Shown here one piece after another: positions 36,001 through 42,884 of a stretch of DNA of 64,000 nt. Where the stretch lies: assembly GCF_029962835.1 (NCBI RefSeq), contig NC_080591.1, positions 40,741,501 through 40,805,500 on the forward strand. The letters are read 5' to 3'. The notes below the pieces were generated by a model. It had not been told where the DNA came from and did no database searches. It was given only the letters and a program-made list of their open reading frames with translations. The DNA is from Magnolia sinica. Taxonomy: Eukaryota; Streptophyta; Magnoliopsida; Magnoliales; Magnoliaceae. Numbering within the stretch: position 1 is the stretch's first letter; each line of letters begins with the position of its first letter. The position numbers and the translations under genes were made by a program.

Positions 36001-37274
36001 CGTAGCAGTAGCAGTACTAGTAGGAGCGATGCAGAAGCTGTTGGAACAGGAGTAGGGGCAGCAGCAGTAACAAGAGCAGTAATGACAACAACAACAACAA
36101 CAGCAATAATAAAAATGGATTTTCACGGCAAAATTCCCTGAGAATTCTGATTATACCAAACAATGCCTTGATCATTTGAAGTCCCAAAACATGCTTCTTC
36201 TAGGGGATATGATCAAAATGCCTCCGATCTATTTATTCTAAAAGGTGGAGTTTAGCATTGTGGGGTCCGTGTGGTGTGTATGACATCCAAGTGCACATCC
36301 TGCTAAGATGATCAAACCGACCAAAAATCAGTCGATCCAATTATCAGGTGGGTCATGTGTCGTTGGAGGGTTTTTGGGTGGTTTACGTTGTTTTTTATGG
36401 TATGGCCCACCAGATGATAGGATCTGTTTCATCGGATCATTATGGTGGGATGCACTTGTTGGACGGGCTGGATGTCATGCACATACCACTTGGGTTCCTC
36501 AGTGCTCAACTCTACTTGTTTGGAAAAATAAGATAGATGAGGGCATTTGGGTCATTCACTCCCAGAACACATGTTTTTGGACTTTAAATTAGTCAAAGCA
36601 TTGTTTGGTAAAATCAGAAGTTTTGATTATGTCATGAAGATTCCAATAATGAACCTAGAAATAAATTGTTCATGCCAAATGAAAAACAGTATGGCTTTAC
36701 ATAAAAAAATAAAAGCTTTCATACATGCCATGTCCAAAAGTGTTGGTTCTGTGGGTCACGAGCATCTAATTGTCTGCAGACCTATTAAAATTGATTAAGA
36801 GATGTTCTTCTGTTCTTTTTTCCAGGATTTTATCTTTTGGCTTATTACCTTGGCTTTGTTGCTGATTTTCTATGATCACCACAGGGGGCAATGCTTTTTG
36901 GCAAGCGGTTGGAGGTGAACTTCTCAAAGCATCCAAACATAACATCTGCTCCCGACACCCATGAGTACTCGGGTTCAAATCTCAACCGCTTCAACCGGAA
37001 TGCGGCGAAGAACTACCGCTACTGTTGTGCTCCAACCAAGATGATCCACCTCTCCACCCTCCCACAGGACATAACTGAGGAAGACATTGTTGCCCAGCTG
37101 GAGGAGCATGGCACCATTGTCAGCACTAAGCTCTTTGAGGCGAATGGGAAGAAGCAGGCCTTGGTCCTTTTTGAGAATGAGGAGCAGGCCACTGAGGCCC
37201 TTGTGTGTAAGCATGCTAGCACCATCGACGGGTTAGTCATCCGGATCTCTTTCTCCCAGTTGCAGAATATCTAA
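6553..37274 (+). CDS. PTBP3: Polypyrimidine tract-binding protein homolog 3 type, four RRMs (14 coding exons)
   Basis: An RNA-binding splicing regulator of the plant PTBP3 class, which binds CU-rich RNA and controls alternative splicing in nucleus and cytoplasm (family knowledge). Coding exons are 6553..6609, 6711..6782, 7441..7517, 8090..8177, 16889..17021, 17318..17382, 17498..17547, 17636..17677, 17785..17836, 19409..19466, 19551..19564, 19775..19882, 20410..20553 and 36885..37274. They keep one frame across all junctions and give 449 residues, close to the roughly 430 I recall for the Arabidopsis protein. RRM1 (about 5-85) has VIHVRNV and [11 protein letters not shown]2 (about 103-180) has ILLVTI and GFQALIQY; a glycine-rich linker ends in [14 protein letters not shown]3 (about 262-335) has [11 protein letters not shown]4 (about 372-449) has MIHLSTL and QALVLFEN. 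The ATG at 6553 has A at -3. All introns are GT-AG. No inactivating change is seen. Confidence 0.95.
6711..6782 (+). CDS. PTBP3: PTBP3 exon 2 (residues 20-43)
   Basis: Acceptor ttttgcag|aat, 24 whole codons of RRM1 helix 1 and strand 2 ([13 protein letters not shown]), donor cag|gttttt. Intron 2 (658 bases) shows nothing I recognise. Confidence 0.93.
7441..7517 (+). CDS. PTBP3: PTBP3 exon 3
   Basis: Acceptor cttgcag|gct. Encodes [16 protein letters not shown] and ends within an Arg codon (AG|G). Intron 3 (572 bases) has no recognised element. Confidence 0.93.
8090..8177 (+). CDS. PTBP3: PTBP3 exon 4 (end of RRM1)
   Basis: Acceptor atctcag|g completes the Arg codon, then [12 protein letters not shown] (RNP1 of RRM1). 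Ends phase 0 at cag|gttggt and is followed by the 8711-base intron 4. Confidence 0.93.
8770..9817 (+). mobile_element. 5'-truncated L1-type LINE in intron 4
   Basis: The plus strand encodes, with frameshifts, the C-terminal part of an L1-like ORF2: a [19 protein letters not shown] motif, then the reverse-transcriptase zinc-binding region (9126..9494: [37 protein letters not shown]). It ends in an A-rich tail at 9788..9815. The fused start, the stops and the missing RT core show a dead 5'-truncated insertion. I found no convincing target duplication, so the left edge is approximate. Confidence 0.75.
9830..10180 (-). pseudogene. LINE reverse-transcriptase fragment, antisense
   Basis: The minus strand, over two frames, gives segments resembling the L1 RT region: [20 protein letters not shown], then SLQGAFARR, then NELV...[13 protein letters not shown], comparable to the 'LIPK..DFRPISL', 'QGAF..GRQI' and 'LDIEKAYD' motifs of the family. 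Frameshifts separate them. It lies head-on to the LINE tail at 9817. The match is by eye and partial. Confidence 0.5.
10627..10935 (+). repeat. Tandem duplication (134-bp unit) with RTE-like LINE 3' end
   Basis: Two diverged copies start at 10627 and 10761 ('ggagttttgtgct'). The second ends in 'tagccagccccaattagttgg' type sequence followed by 'tgatggtgaagatgatgaaaag', like the 3' ends of RTE-type LINEs. Confidence 0.55.
11300..12450. repeat. Complex repeat block: nested direct repeats, G-rich and GA runs
   Basis: Contains a near-perfect tandem duplication of 211 bp (units start 11625 and 11836, 'cagttgctcttctattcc'), a diverged third unit near 12278, and an earlier partial unit near 11339. 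Each contains 'gagggagggag', 'gaatttgtg.agaa' and a splice-like T-run. A (GGGA)n run is at 11322..11341. No coding potential. Confidence 0.75.
12048..12101. repeat. (GA)n microsatellite
   Basis: About 27 uninterrupted GA units at the end of the 211-bp repeats. Confidence 0.95.
13102..13377 (-). mobile_element. Small ATGCAGG-ended dispersed element, copy 1
   Basis: A 276-bp unit starting ATGCAGGGGCA and ending TGTCCTGCAT, so 7 terminal bases are inverted repeats. It is rich in 'gggcccatg'. A second copy occurs in opposite orientation at 22928..23199. Non-coding; MITE-like or TRIM-like. The strand given is only relative to copy 2. Confidence 0.6.
13922..13990 (-). other. tRNA-Lys-derived relic or SINE head
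   Basis: The minus strand reads ggtagagttgataggacgc (A-box/D-arm-like), an anticodon stem ttgc/gcaa around loop atcttaa (anticodon CTT), and ggtttgatccc (B-box/T-arm-like). The acceptor stem is not recognisable, so it is a pseudo-tRNA or tRNA-derived SINE rather than a working tRNA. Confidence 0.55.
14545..14576. repeat. (AC)n microsatellite
   Basis: About 16 AC units in intron 4. Confidence 0.95.
14645..14893. mobile_element. Foldback (long inverted repeat) MITE-like element
   Basis: Arms of roughly 90-100 bases at 14645..14748 and 14786..14893 are reverse complements with few mismatches: 'caaaatctgaatggtcc' faces 'ggaccattcagattttg', and 'gcaccccatgaaaccc' faces 'gggtttcatggggtgc'. The centre is about 40 bases. 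No coding potential. Confidence 0.75.
14929..14958. repeat. (CA)n microsatellite
   Basis: About 15 CA units following a short TC run, at the edge of the foldback element. Confidence 0.95.
15805..15866 (-). mobile_element. RTE-like LINE 3'-end fragment
   Basis: The minus strand reads agccaaccccaaatagttgg followed by gaaaggctactattatta, a phrase common at 3' ends of plant RTE-type LINEs. Only about 60 bases are preserved. Confidence 0.45.
16779..16860 (+). promoter_or_regulatory. CU-rich tract upstream of PTBP3 exon 5
   Basis: About 80 bases, almost all C and T, with repeated tctct, ttctt and tttct words, ending 28 bases before exon 5. These words match the known PTB binding preference (UCUU, CUCUCU). 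The role in self-regulation is inferred. Confidence 0.5.
16889..17021 (+). CDS. PTBP3: PTBP3 exon 5 (start of RRM2)
   Basis: 133 bases, not a multiple of three, encoding [14 protein letters not shown] to FQKSAG. Acceptor ctcag|gat. The donor ctg|gtcagc departs from the consensus. Dense CU-rich tracts lie on both sides, so skipping by PTB is plausible and would shift the frame. Confidence 0.93.
17023..17072 (+). promoter_or_regulatory. CU-rich tract downstream of PTBP3 exon 5
   Basis: Directly behind the weak donor of exon 5 lie 'cagcttcttcaagtcttctc' and 'ctcgctctc' CU words. Together with the upstream tract it brackets the exon. Confidence 0.45.
17318..17382 (+). CDS. PTBP3: PTBP3 exon 6
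   Basis: Completes the split Gly codon (G|GT) and encodes [21 protein letters not shown], the RNP1 and helix 2 of RRM2. Donor caa|gtgagt. Confidence 0.93.
17498..17547 (+). CDS. PTBP3: PTBP3 exon 7
   Basis: Encodes [16 protein letters not shown] (last strand of RRM2) and ends inside an Asn codon (AA|C). Acceptor tttgtag. Confidence 0.92.
17636..17677 (+). CDS. PTBP3: PTBP3 exon 8 (42 bases)
   Basis: Encodes [13 protein letters not shown] and ends within an Arg codon (AG|G). Flanking introns are only 88 and 107 bases. Confidence 0.92.
17785..17836 (+). CDS. PTBP3: PTBP3 exon 9
   Basis: Encodes [17 protein letters not shown] of the linker between RRM2 and RRM3. Donor cag|gttagt. Intron 9 (1572 bases) contains a LINE insertion. 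Confidence 0.92.
18001..19337 (+). mobile_element. 5'-truncated L1 LINE in intron 9 with target duplication
   Basis: Flanked by aaagaaaaaccat at 17988..18000 and again at 19338..19350, a 13-bp target duplication. The plus strand encodes the C-terminal part of L1 ORF2 with frameshifts: [48 protein letters not shown], and a zinc-binding region with [19 protein letters not shown] and [15 protein letters not shown]. The 3' end is A-rich (ataattatctttaaaaaaag). The insertion is in gene sense. Confidence 0.85.
19409..19466 (+). CDS. PTBP3: PTBP3 exon 10
   Basis: Acceptor caacag|cct. Encodes [19 protein letters not shown] and ends phase 1. Donor cag|gtcttt is weak. Confidence 0.88.
19551..19564 (+). 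CDS. PTBP3: PTBP3 microexon 11 (14 bases)
   Basis: Only 14 bases between tttcag and gtaggg, encoding the end of a Val codon plus AFPQ. Required to restore frame between exons 10 (phase 1) and 12 (phase 0). Neighbouring introns are 84 and 210 bases. Confidence 0.85.
19725..19770 (+). repeat. TTTTTA microsatellite at the acceptor of exon 12
   Basis: Repeats of T5-7 plus A run up to the ttttgtag acceptor and therefore serve as the pyrimidine tract of intron 11. Confidence 0.85.
19775..19882 (+). CDS. PTBP3: PTBP3 exon 12 (start of RRM3)
   Basis: Encodes [18 protein letters not shown] and [11 protein letters not shown] (RNP2 of RRM3). Donor gat|gtaagt. The acceptor pyrimidine tract is a TTTTTA microsatellite. 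Confidence 0.93.
20410..20553 (+). CDS. PTBP3: PTBP3 exon 13 (RRM3 body)
   Basis: 48 whole codons, [11 protein letters not shown] to AELAVHFLK, with the RNP1-like DHALIQM. Donor aag|gtttga opens the 16,331-base intron 13. Confidence 0.93.
21723..22061 (+). pseudogene. LINE reverse transcriptase fragment
   Basis: An RT palm segment with [14 protein letters not shown] carrying the first catalytic aspartate and the [13 protein letters not shown] motif. The expected YADD box downstream is degraded (about 22085, 'YMDGT'-like in another frame). Part of the L1 copy 21335..24065. Confidence 0.8.
22928..23199 (+). mobile_element. Small ATGCAGG-ended dispersed element, copy 2, inside the LINE
   Basis: A 272-bp reverse-orientation relative of 13102..13377: starts ATGCAGGACAATTAACCACT and ends ATGCCCCCGCAT. 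It splits the LINE between a FPRLARISV segment and the zinc-binding region, so it inserted later than the LINE. Confidence 0.65.
23973..24043. repeat. (TA)n microsatellite at LINE 3' end
   Basis: About 35 TA units immediately before the LINE tail cgttgcctttaaagaaaaag. Confidence 0.95.
24294..24655. repeat. Tandem duplication, 181-bp unit, spanning the chromovirus LTR edge
   Basis: Units begin at 24294 and 24475 ('cacctaatgatg') and are nearly identical. Both carry gtgattctgatgaggacatc, so each includes the first bases of the LTR that starts at 24639. Confidence 0.85.
24639..26005 (+). repeat. 5' LTR of chromovirus
   Basis: Starts TGATGAGGACATCACATC like the 3' LTR (31162) and ends tccttcatga where the 3' LTR has tcctacatca. 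About 1367 bp. Contains AAACCCTAA telo-box words at 25501, 25610 and 25706. Confidence 0.85.
26008..26021 (+). other. Primer binding site, initiator-Met tRNA-like
   Basis: ttggtactagagaa, two to three changes from the standard tggtatcagagc primer site, directly behind the 5' LTR. Confidence 0.6.
26497..27619 (+). pseudogene. Chromovirus gag with zinc knuckle, broken
   Basis: Starts near [13 protein letters not shown] and runs in several frames through a [19 protein letters not shown] capsid segment to a clear CCHC knuckle near 27464..27505 ([14 protein letters not shown]). Stops and frameshifts interrupt it. Gag would form the particle and bind element RNA. Confidence 0.75.
27700..27960 (+). 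pseudogene. Chromovirus aspartic protease, broken
   Basis: [15 protein letters not shown] (27740..27785) carries the DSG active-site triad. A stop follows near 27830, and the [10 protein letters not shown] segment (27964..27996) corresponds to the C-terminal flap of Ty3 proteases. Confidence 0.7.
28243..29276 (+). pseudogene. Chromovirus reverse transcriptase, inactivated
   Basis: Motifs in order: [50 protein letters not shown] (first catalytic Asp present), [12 protein letters not shown], then VVYFDGIL at 28822..28845 where the family has YVDDIL. The second catalytic Asp is Gly. Stops occur at 28504 and 28786, with a frameshift after the YFDG box. The thumb and connection ([21 protein letters not shown]) are at 28944..29276. 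Confidence 0.85.
29270..29605 (+). pseudogene. Chromovirus RNase H, broken
   Basis: Several frames give [17 protein letters not shown], [20 protein letters not shown] and [20 protein letters not shown] segments and a final ADALSRR-like motif. Read across frameshifts. Confidence 0.65.
29740..30640 (+). pseudogene. Chromovirus integrase, broken
   Basis: An HHCC zinc domain ([13 protein letters not shown] ... CKTCQLAKQ, 29790..29935), then the catalytic core start [12 protein letters not shown] (29993..) with [11 protein letters not shown], then [22 protein letters not shown] near 30380..30470. Stops at 29985 and 30225 and a frameshift in the middle inactivate it. Confidence 0.8.
30760..31130 (+). 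pseudogene. Integrase C-terminus and chromodomain
   Basis: [11 protein letters not shown] segment, then EDILDAQ...[33 protein letters not shown] (about 30955..31117), matching the chromodomain that follows the integrase in chromoviruses and steers insertion to marked chromatin. One stop (31000) splits it. Confidence 0.75.
31150..31160 (+). other. Polypurine tract before 3' LTR
   Basis: aaccaaggagag immediately before TGATGAGG of the 3' LTR, the expected site of plus-strand priming. Confidence 0.6.
32115..34483 (-). mobile_element. Solo LTR, family B (SIRE-like Copia), nested in chromovirus 3' LTR
   Basis: Flanked by a perfect 5-bp target duplication CCTTC (32110..32114 and 34484..34488). 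Ends TGAAATTG...GCACTTTCA. The phrase tgtcctagaggggggtgaat near 32173, read on the minus strand, is the 'attcaccccctctaggaca' typical of the 3' part of SIRE/Copia LTRs, hence the minus strand. No internal region, so a solo LTR left by recombination. Relative of 49435..51320. Confidence 0.85.
33440..34225. repeat. Array of TCGATNNNATCGA near-palindromes in solo LTR B1
   Basis: More than a dozen variants of TCGATRNCATCGA with irregular spacing (about 20-70 bases), for example 'ctcgataacatcgac', 'tcgatgtcatcgg' and 'tttcgatgatatcgat'. Confidence 0.8.
35140..35250. repeat. Trinucleotide-biased low-complexity stretch (GYA/GNA)
   Basis: Runs of gta, gca and gga triplets ('gtaggtgcaggagcaggagc', 'gtagtagtagg', 'tggtagtaatagtagcc'). 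Open in several frames only because of composition. Confidence 0.6.
35260..35640. repeat. TATCGATA-rich degenerate array in intron 13
   Basis: Many 'gatatcgata', 'tatcgccaa' and 'aatatcgataatatcg' words; partly self-complementary. No coding support. Confidence 0.6.
35970..36115. repeat. Second trinucleotide-biased stretch (AGY/AAC)
   Basis: 'agcagccgtagcagtagcag', 'agcagcagtaacaagagcag' and 'acaacaacaacaacagc' make a compound triplet repeat. Confidence 0.7.
36249..36512. mobile_element. MITE-like element with about 38-bp terminal inverted repeats
   Basis: The left end 'agtttagcattgtggggtcc' then 'gtgtatgacatcca' faces the right end 'tggatgtcatgcacataccac' then 'ggttcctcagtgctcaact'. About 264 bp, non-coding, 370 bases upstream of exon 14. 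Confidence 0.65.
36885..37274 (+). CDS. PTBP3: PTBP3 last coding exon 14 (end of RRM3, RRM4, stop)
   Basis: Acceptor ccacag|ggg. Encodes [17 protein letters not shown], the [14 protein letters not shown] linker, and the whole of RRM4 ending FSQLQNI, stop TAA at 37272. Confidence 0.95.
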   Translation, partial: GAMLFGKRLEVNFSKHPNITSAPDTHEYSGSNLNRFNRNAAKNYRYCCAPTKMIHLSTLPQDITEEDIVAQLEEHGTIVSTKLFEANGKKQALVLFENEEQATEALVCKHASTIDGLVIRISFSQLQNI

Positions 37275-37720
37275 GAAAATAGGAGAGAGAACATGCAGTA
37301 TGACCTCTAGGATAATGGGGAGATGGACAGATGCTCTCTTTCCCTGATCTCATCTCCTGTATTGGTGACCTGACCATCCTTTTTGAAGAATGTTTGGCTT
37401 GCATCTCCATTGCTTAAGCTGTGGAATGACCACTTTGGATGCATGTATTATCATTGGCTTTTCTGCTTTGGATAGATCTCGATTGATAGCTTTTCCTGCA
37501 TCTAGGTTTCCTGCATCTAGGAAGTTGTAGAAGAAATTCTGTTTGGTCCTTGCCTGTTAGGCTGCATTTGGAAAAAGAGCCCAAATGGCATTTTTCCTGC
37601 CAATGTCTGTTCTTGAAAGCCCCTGTTTGGGTGGAATGAACTTTCTGTGTCAAACAGGCTGGAAGCCTGGAAGTGTGGGTGCGCTTATTCTTCCAATAAA
37701 AGAAAAGAGCAGTTATCATT
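37275..37720 (+). promoter_or_regulatory. PTBP3 3' UTR with candidate poly(A) signal
   Basis: Begins after the TAA. An AATAAA at 37695..37700 is the first canonical signal after the stop. The true cleavage site is not determinable here. Confidence 0.5.
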
Positions 37721-37799
37721 TGGCAAATGGCCATTTTAGTGGGGGTAATTCCAAATGCAACCTCAATTCTTTATTCTTTACAATTCTAGGCTTGTCTTT

Positions 37800-40050
37800 T
37801 ATGGACTTTTGCTAGCCATGATGATACACAGCTTCAAATTTCCAACTACTGGAAAAACTCACCATCTATTTGTGGCCCTCCGTTTTTTTTTTTTTTCTTC
37901 CAGAATTAATTTCAGTAGTACTTGACAAATCATAATTTGCAATTATTTTTGTTTTATTCATAAACGACTTGACAATTTTACGCCCTAAATAGACAAGTAA
38001 ATGCTAATTTGATTCCTTTTCCAAGGTCTTATTTCTGATTTCCCTTTGATGCTCTCCTGAATCTAAACTCAACCATGATGGTTTCCTGTCACGGCATAGA
38101 TATGGCTGTGAATATGGGCTTTAAACATGGATGAAATATGGATTTGTCACCCATTTGGTGGATGTATTTGGTTATCATTGTTTGATAGGCTCATTTCACT
38201 TTGGAGACGTGGTTTACAAATTTATTCATGGTTTTTGAACTCTTGATTGTCAAATAAACCGATATTCCCATTACAAAATAGTCGAAATCCTTCAAGATCA
38301 GGTGGCACAAAAACGTGTTGAGCATTGTTAGACTGATATTATCAAGAACAAGAGAAGGGGATTGTCCTTTTCTTCTTCTTCCGTCTCCACTTATAAGAGA
38401 ATAAAATATCATTATAAATTGACAAAAAAGTGCCATTACAAGCTATCAAAATAGTACTTATGGAACAATCAAACTAATCATGCAATTAGTATGCTAATCA
38501 CTGCTAAGCTTCAACTAACTAAAACTATAGTGACCAACCCTACAATGAAATAAAAATAAAAATAAAATAAAATCAAAATACCCTTCAAAACATGCTTAAC
38601 ACGTCTCAACGAACACCAAAACCGAGTCTAGCCATTAGAGATTGGTGCAAAAATCCGATTTCCATGGCTACATAATTTTCTTGCATTAGGTTTCCCTGGT
38701 TGGAGTTGCTTCCTCGCCATTGTTCTCTGGTGTATCTGGTTTCCAGATGTGGCCGATGGGGCCACAACAAATGGCTCCACCCTTTTGGATCAACACGACA
38801 GTGCATTATCACCTGTAACCGAATGGATCCTGATCCGGACCTCCATAGATATGGATGGTTAGTATAACTGTGGTCCGATGCTCTTGTATCAGAGTATCGA
38901 CCAAAGACGAATCTTTCGGTTCAAAACACCCCACGACCAGAACTGTGTTGCATGACCCATCTACGTATACATAAAACCTAGAATTTCTTAATGATATCTT
39001 CCAACATATGATCGGTCCATAAGACTAATAAAGATACATCCGTTGTCATAACTGGGATGAGAATCGACCAATGTCCGCATCTTCTTGACATGGATTGAAA
39101 TAGTCGCCATGGGCTCAACTACCCTGTCTAGGAGTGTTAGCAAGACAATTCCCCAGGCCCGATACCTTGCCAAACATTCCGTGTCTGTTCCAATGTTGTC
39201 TGGTAGCTCCGTTAGACCTTGGACTGTGCATGTAAGTGCGCACCCGAGAGACCCAAAACCTTGACGACCTGAAACCTAAGTCATAACGGCCATCGTGCCA
39301 TCACAAGTGTGACGGTACCTTTAATGCATCGATAACTCGCGTAGAATTTAGTGGTGTGCATGTGCATGAATACCCCTTCTTCTAAGCCCCACACCCCTCC
39401 CCTTGCATTATTTTCATGTCACCAAAATGATATAACGAGTGATGCCACTAAACCACATTTTTTTAGAAACCATTAAGTTTAACTAAACATCCCTACTAGC
39501 CCTCGAAACCCTTGTTTAAGGCACTTAATCCACGGCTATTTTTTTTTTTTTTTTTCTCAAAAATCAAAGTAATTATATTCCTTTTCCTTAAATCAAGGAG
39601 GAGGTTGACACCTCGCACTTTCTAGAAAATATTAAGTGAAGCTAAACACTCTTTATTAGCCCTAAAGCATGGTCATTTAACCTAAAGCTATTATTTGAAA
39701 AATATCTCTATTCACCTTTCTCTAAAAGTAAAAAAGAAGTCCATTTTTTCACCTTAAAACAAGGGGAGATGGGCCACTTAATGGGGACACTTTTCTATAA
39801 AAGTCGCCTCATTAAACACAACTTTATTAAAGGCCTAAACACTCTAATTGAGATCCCTAATGAACTAATGCATGGATGAGAATACGCCACCTCATCTTTC
39901 TAGCCCTTCTCTCCCTAATCACCTTTCGTGATATAAATAAATCTCAAAACCTTAAGCTAAGGGCTTTGGCAAATAAGTAGTGTAGAAATTCGAGTAGAGA
40001 GGTGGCACATTCCCTTCACTTTTCCTTTGCTTTGGTTCCATTGACCTCCT
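37800..40050. other. Intergenic region without recognised genes
   Basis: About 2.2 kb with a poly-T run (37885..37898), A/T-rich stretches around 38550 and a second T-run at 39541..39555. Short open frames exist (for example minus 38191..38436) but none resembles a known protein. Confidence 0.5.
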
Positions 40051-40059
40051 TTTCTTTTT

Positions 40060-40240
40060 TTAATGTAGGTGCGGGATCCACAGATGGTGGACCCCACGGG
40101 TGGAGATCTGGGACCGTTCGTATCATCTGACAGTTGGATGGAGGGGAAAACACCAATATTAACTTGATCAAAAATATTTGGAACCCATTGAGTGTGGGCT
40201 TCACTGTGATGTTTACAATCATCCAACTTGTTTATTATGC
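40060..40240. repeat. GTGGACCCCAC-type short repeat
   Basis: 'gatggtggaccccacgggtg', 'gagtgtgggcttcactgtga' and 'cacaccgtagacatccc' belong to the dispersed GC-rich repeat class found again at 56-57 and 60-64 kb. It abuts the Tat/Ogre-like element. Confidence 0.45.
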
Positions 40241-40245
40241 CACAC

Positions 40246-40771
40246 CGTAGACATCCCACCTAAGCTAGTAACCTAATGAAGTATGGATGACCCTTAGGAA
40301 ATAAACCTAAACCCTAAAACTTTACCTAAAAATAAAATCCCAACTATTTCTAAGCCTAAGCTAAATCCTAGCTGAACCCATTTCATTATTTAAGTTAAGC
40401 CATTACCTAAGCTAAACTGTACCCAAGCAATTACTTAAGCTGAGCTATACCCAAGCCATTTACAAGCCAAAGCCTTAAAACTAAGCCTTACGCCGCTCTC
40501 CAGGCACAAATGAGCCAGCTAGTTAAATTGTAGAGTTGAACATTAAATGGAAATAATTCGATTACTACCTCATCTCGGAATATGTGCTACGAGCTACAAC
40601 TGTTGCTCCCTAGAAAGTGCCATGTGACATCTCCATTCCCTTCACTAATCTTAAGCTGTCACATAATCATTTATGCTTCATAATCCCTAGAATTATCACA
40701 AAACTATCTCAAGGAGCTATAAATACCCCATTCCTCTCTTCATTTTACACCAAGCAATTTTCATCAAGAGA

Positions 40772-40813
<42 letters not shown>

Positions 40814-41577
40814 GTGAATTCTCAACCTCCCATATTCTTCAGCCCCCTTTAGCCTCCTCCAACATTCTCTTAGTCTCCTAGTCCCACTTAGGTGAACCTT
40901 TCCAAACTATAGTGCACCTAAACCTCTAAGGCATTTCAAGTGCAAGCCAAAGATTGTGCCATCATCACTAGCATTCATACTTCGTTAATCATATCATTAC
41001 TTCCCTTCTTAACCCTCCTTATTCTCAAAGTTGCCATTAAATGTATGTTTCGTGACTTGTCGGAACTCCGAATCTTGTCGTATCAGAAACTCATAGTAGT
41101 GTAGTCCTCTTACATAACATTATAGAATCATCACATTTCTTCTTAAACCCCCATTTTAGACATTCTTTAGACGTATGCTCTGTGGCTTGCTAAAATTCCA
41201 AATCTTGCCACATTAGAAATCCGATTCTACCTAGTCTCAGTTTAATACTTCGCTTTCATCATCTTATACCATAAAATTAGCTTACCATGTGAAGTAGAGG
41301 TCGTACACATGTATGGGCACAGAGGGTGCCTAACACATTCCTTCTCTGTAATCGAAGTCCCTTACTTGGAATCCCAGGTCGCAGATTTGGTGTTAACTTA
41401 AAGCAAGAGAGTCTCTGGATTTTCTGGCTTTTACAGATTCTGCAGGTTCTAGCCGACTACGAGATTTTGAGCTAATTGGCTAGTGGCGACTCAAGTCTAA
41501 TACATCATCAATCTAAATCAGGCTATACACGTTAAAAACAAAGATAAGAGCATGTGCGCTTATTTTTAGCGTTCGCA
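40246..41577 (+). repeat. 5' LTR of Tat/Ogre-like element
   Basis: Left edge gtagacatcccacctaagc (TG lost), right edge gcgttcgca. TATA box TATAAATA at 40718..40725; GA microsatellite at 40773..40811, just inside the predicted transcript. Confidence 0.8.
40773..40811. repeat. (GA)n microsatellite in 5' LTR
   Basis: About 39 bases, at the same LTR position as the 70-base run at 55186..55255. Confidence 0.95.
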
Positions 41578-41580
41578 GAA

Positions 41581-41598
41581 TGACGACTCCATTGGGGA
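41581..41598 (+). other. Primer binding site, tRNA-Arg-like
   Basis: tgacgactccattgggga, two changes from tggcgactccgctgggga, the tRNA-Arg primer type of Tat/Ogre elements as I recall it. It lies 3 bases inside the LTR. Confidence 0.7.
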
Positions 41599-41779
41599 TT
41601 TGCTAGCTTGCACTAGCTGAGACCCGACTCGAAAAGAGTGTGGTAATCTAATCTTAGGGGATATTCTATATACAAATAATTGCATTTATACTTTGTATAA
41701 AAAAGGATGAGCATCGATCGATCTTTGACTTGCACCTATTCAAGGCTTCCGCTTACCCCATGCTCACCCAATCTAAAGT

Positions 41780-42860
41780 TGCTATGACAAACCAAGAAGA
41801 AAAACCAATTGCGCTTAAAAGGCACCCTCGGATCACCTGCGCTCATGGTTGGTAATACAACAACCACCACATCCATGGTTGATGTGGCCCAAAATCTTAA
41901 GGTGTTGCAAGACCTTTTGGCCTAATATCTTCAAGGAGGGGCCACCCAAAATTATGCATGCACCATCGCCTAATGCCCTAGTCATCCCAATTTTCTAGCA
42001 TCCTCTAGTAATCAATCTTCTCCCAGCTTCAAATTTAGTTGTCAACTACTCTCTATTGGCTACACAAGACACACAACATCCTCCCCATAACGGGAGTCAC
42101 TTTCAAAGCCAACTTTTCACAACCACGAATCCTTTCTAGCAGCCTCTCACTAATGAAAGTTGTTACCAAATGCAACCTCCCGTAGCCATAAATCTCAGCC
42201 AATTTCGACATCCTCTTACTAATAGGAGATACAATCAATTCCACAGGGCAAAATTCCTCTCATCTAATCCCTCAAAAATTGAAGAACTTCGAGAGCAGTT
42301 GTAAGAGATTAAGAGGAAGATGCAAAAGTAGTAGGGGGTGGATTTCCCATCTACCAAGTTCTGGGATCTCTGTTCCTTTCCTGATGCAAAGGTACCTCAA
42401 GACTTTGAGGTATCAAAATACAAAAGATATGATGGTACATGATATCCTATGGACCACTTAAGAGCATTTTGTGAAGAGCTTATTACTGTAGTAGGTAACG
42501 ACGGAGCGTTGATCTGTCTGTTTCAAAAATCCTTGAAAGGTGATGCATTAGATTGGTACATGTCATTCAACTACCATCGAATCAAAACTTGGAAACAATA
42601 TTCCCATGCATTCATCGATTGTTTTATGTACAATCTTAATGTAGTGCTTAGAAGGATAGATCTTGTTGCCTTAACGCAGAAGAATGATGAGTTATTATCA
42701 ACTTACATTGGATAGTGGCGGGCCATGCCTGTCAGAATGAAGACATCCACTGATGACGAGGAGCAAATCTCCATGATCGTCCACTTAGTAAACCCGAGTA
42801 TCTTTGGATACCTCGTCTCGTATCCATATGCCAACTTTACTTAACTCATCCACACCGGGG
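41780..42860 (+). pseudogene. Tat/Ogre-like gag, N-terminal and capsid part
   Basis: The best block is 42449..42715 (MDHLRAFCEELITVVGNDG, LFQKSLKGDALDWY, KTWKQYSHAFIDCF), followed across a stop by RMKTSTDDEEQISMIVHLVNP and ANFT..LIHTGEQVEAGI. The order matches gag of the Tat/Ogre group. The solo LTR at 42885 separates this part from the rest. Confidence 0.75.
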
Positions 42861-42884
42861 AACAAGTCGAAGCTGGAATATGGG

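Noticed and set aside
38191..38436. 81-codon minus-strand open frame downstream of the PTB gene
   Set aside because: No recognisable motif, no supporting splice or regulatory context.
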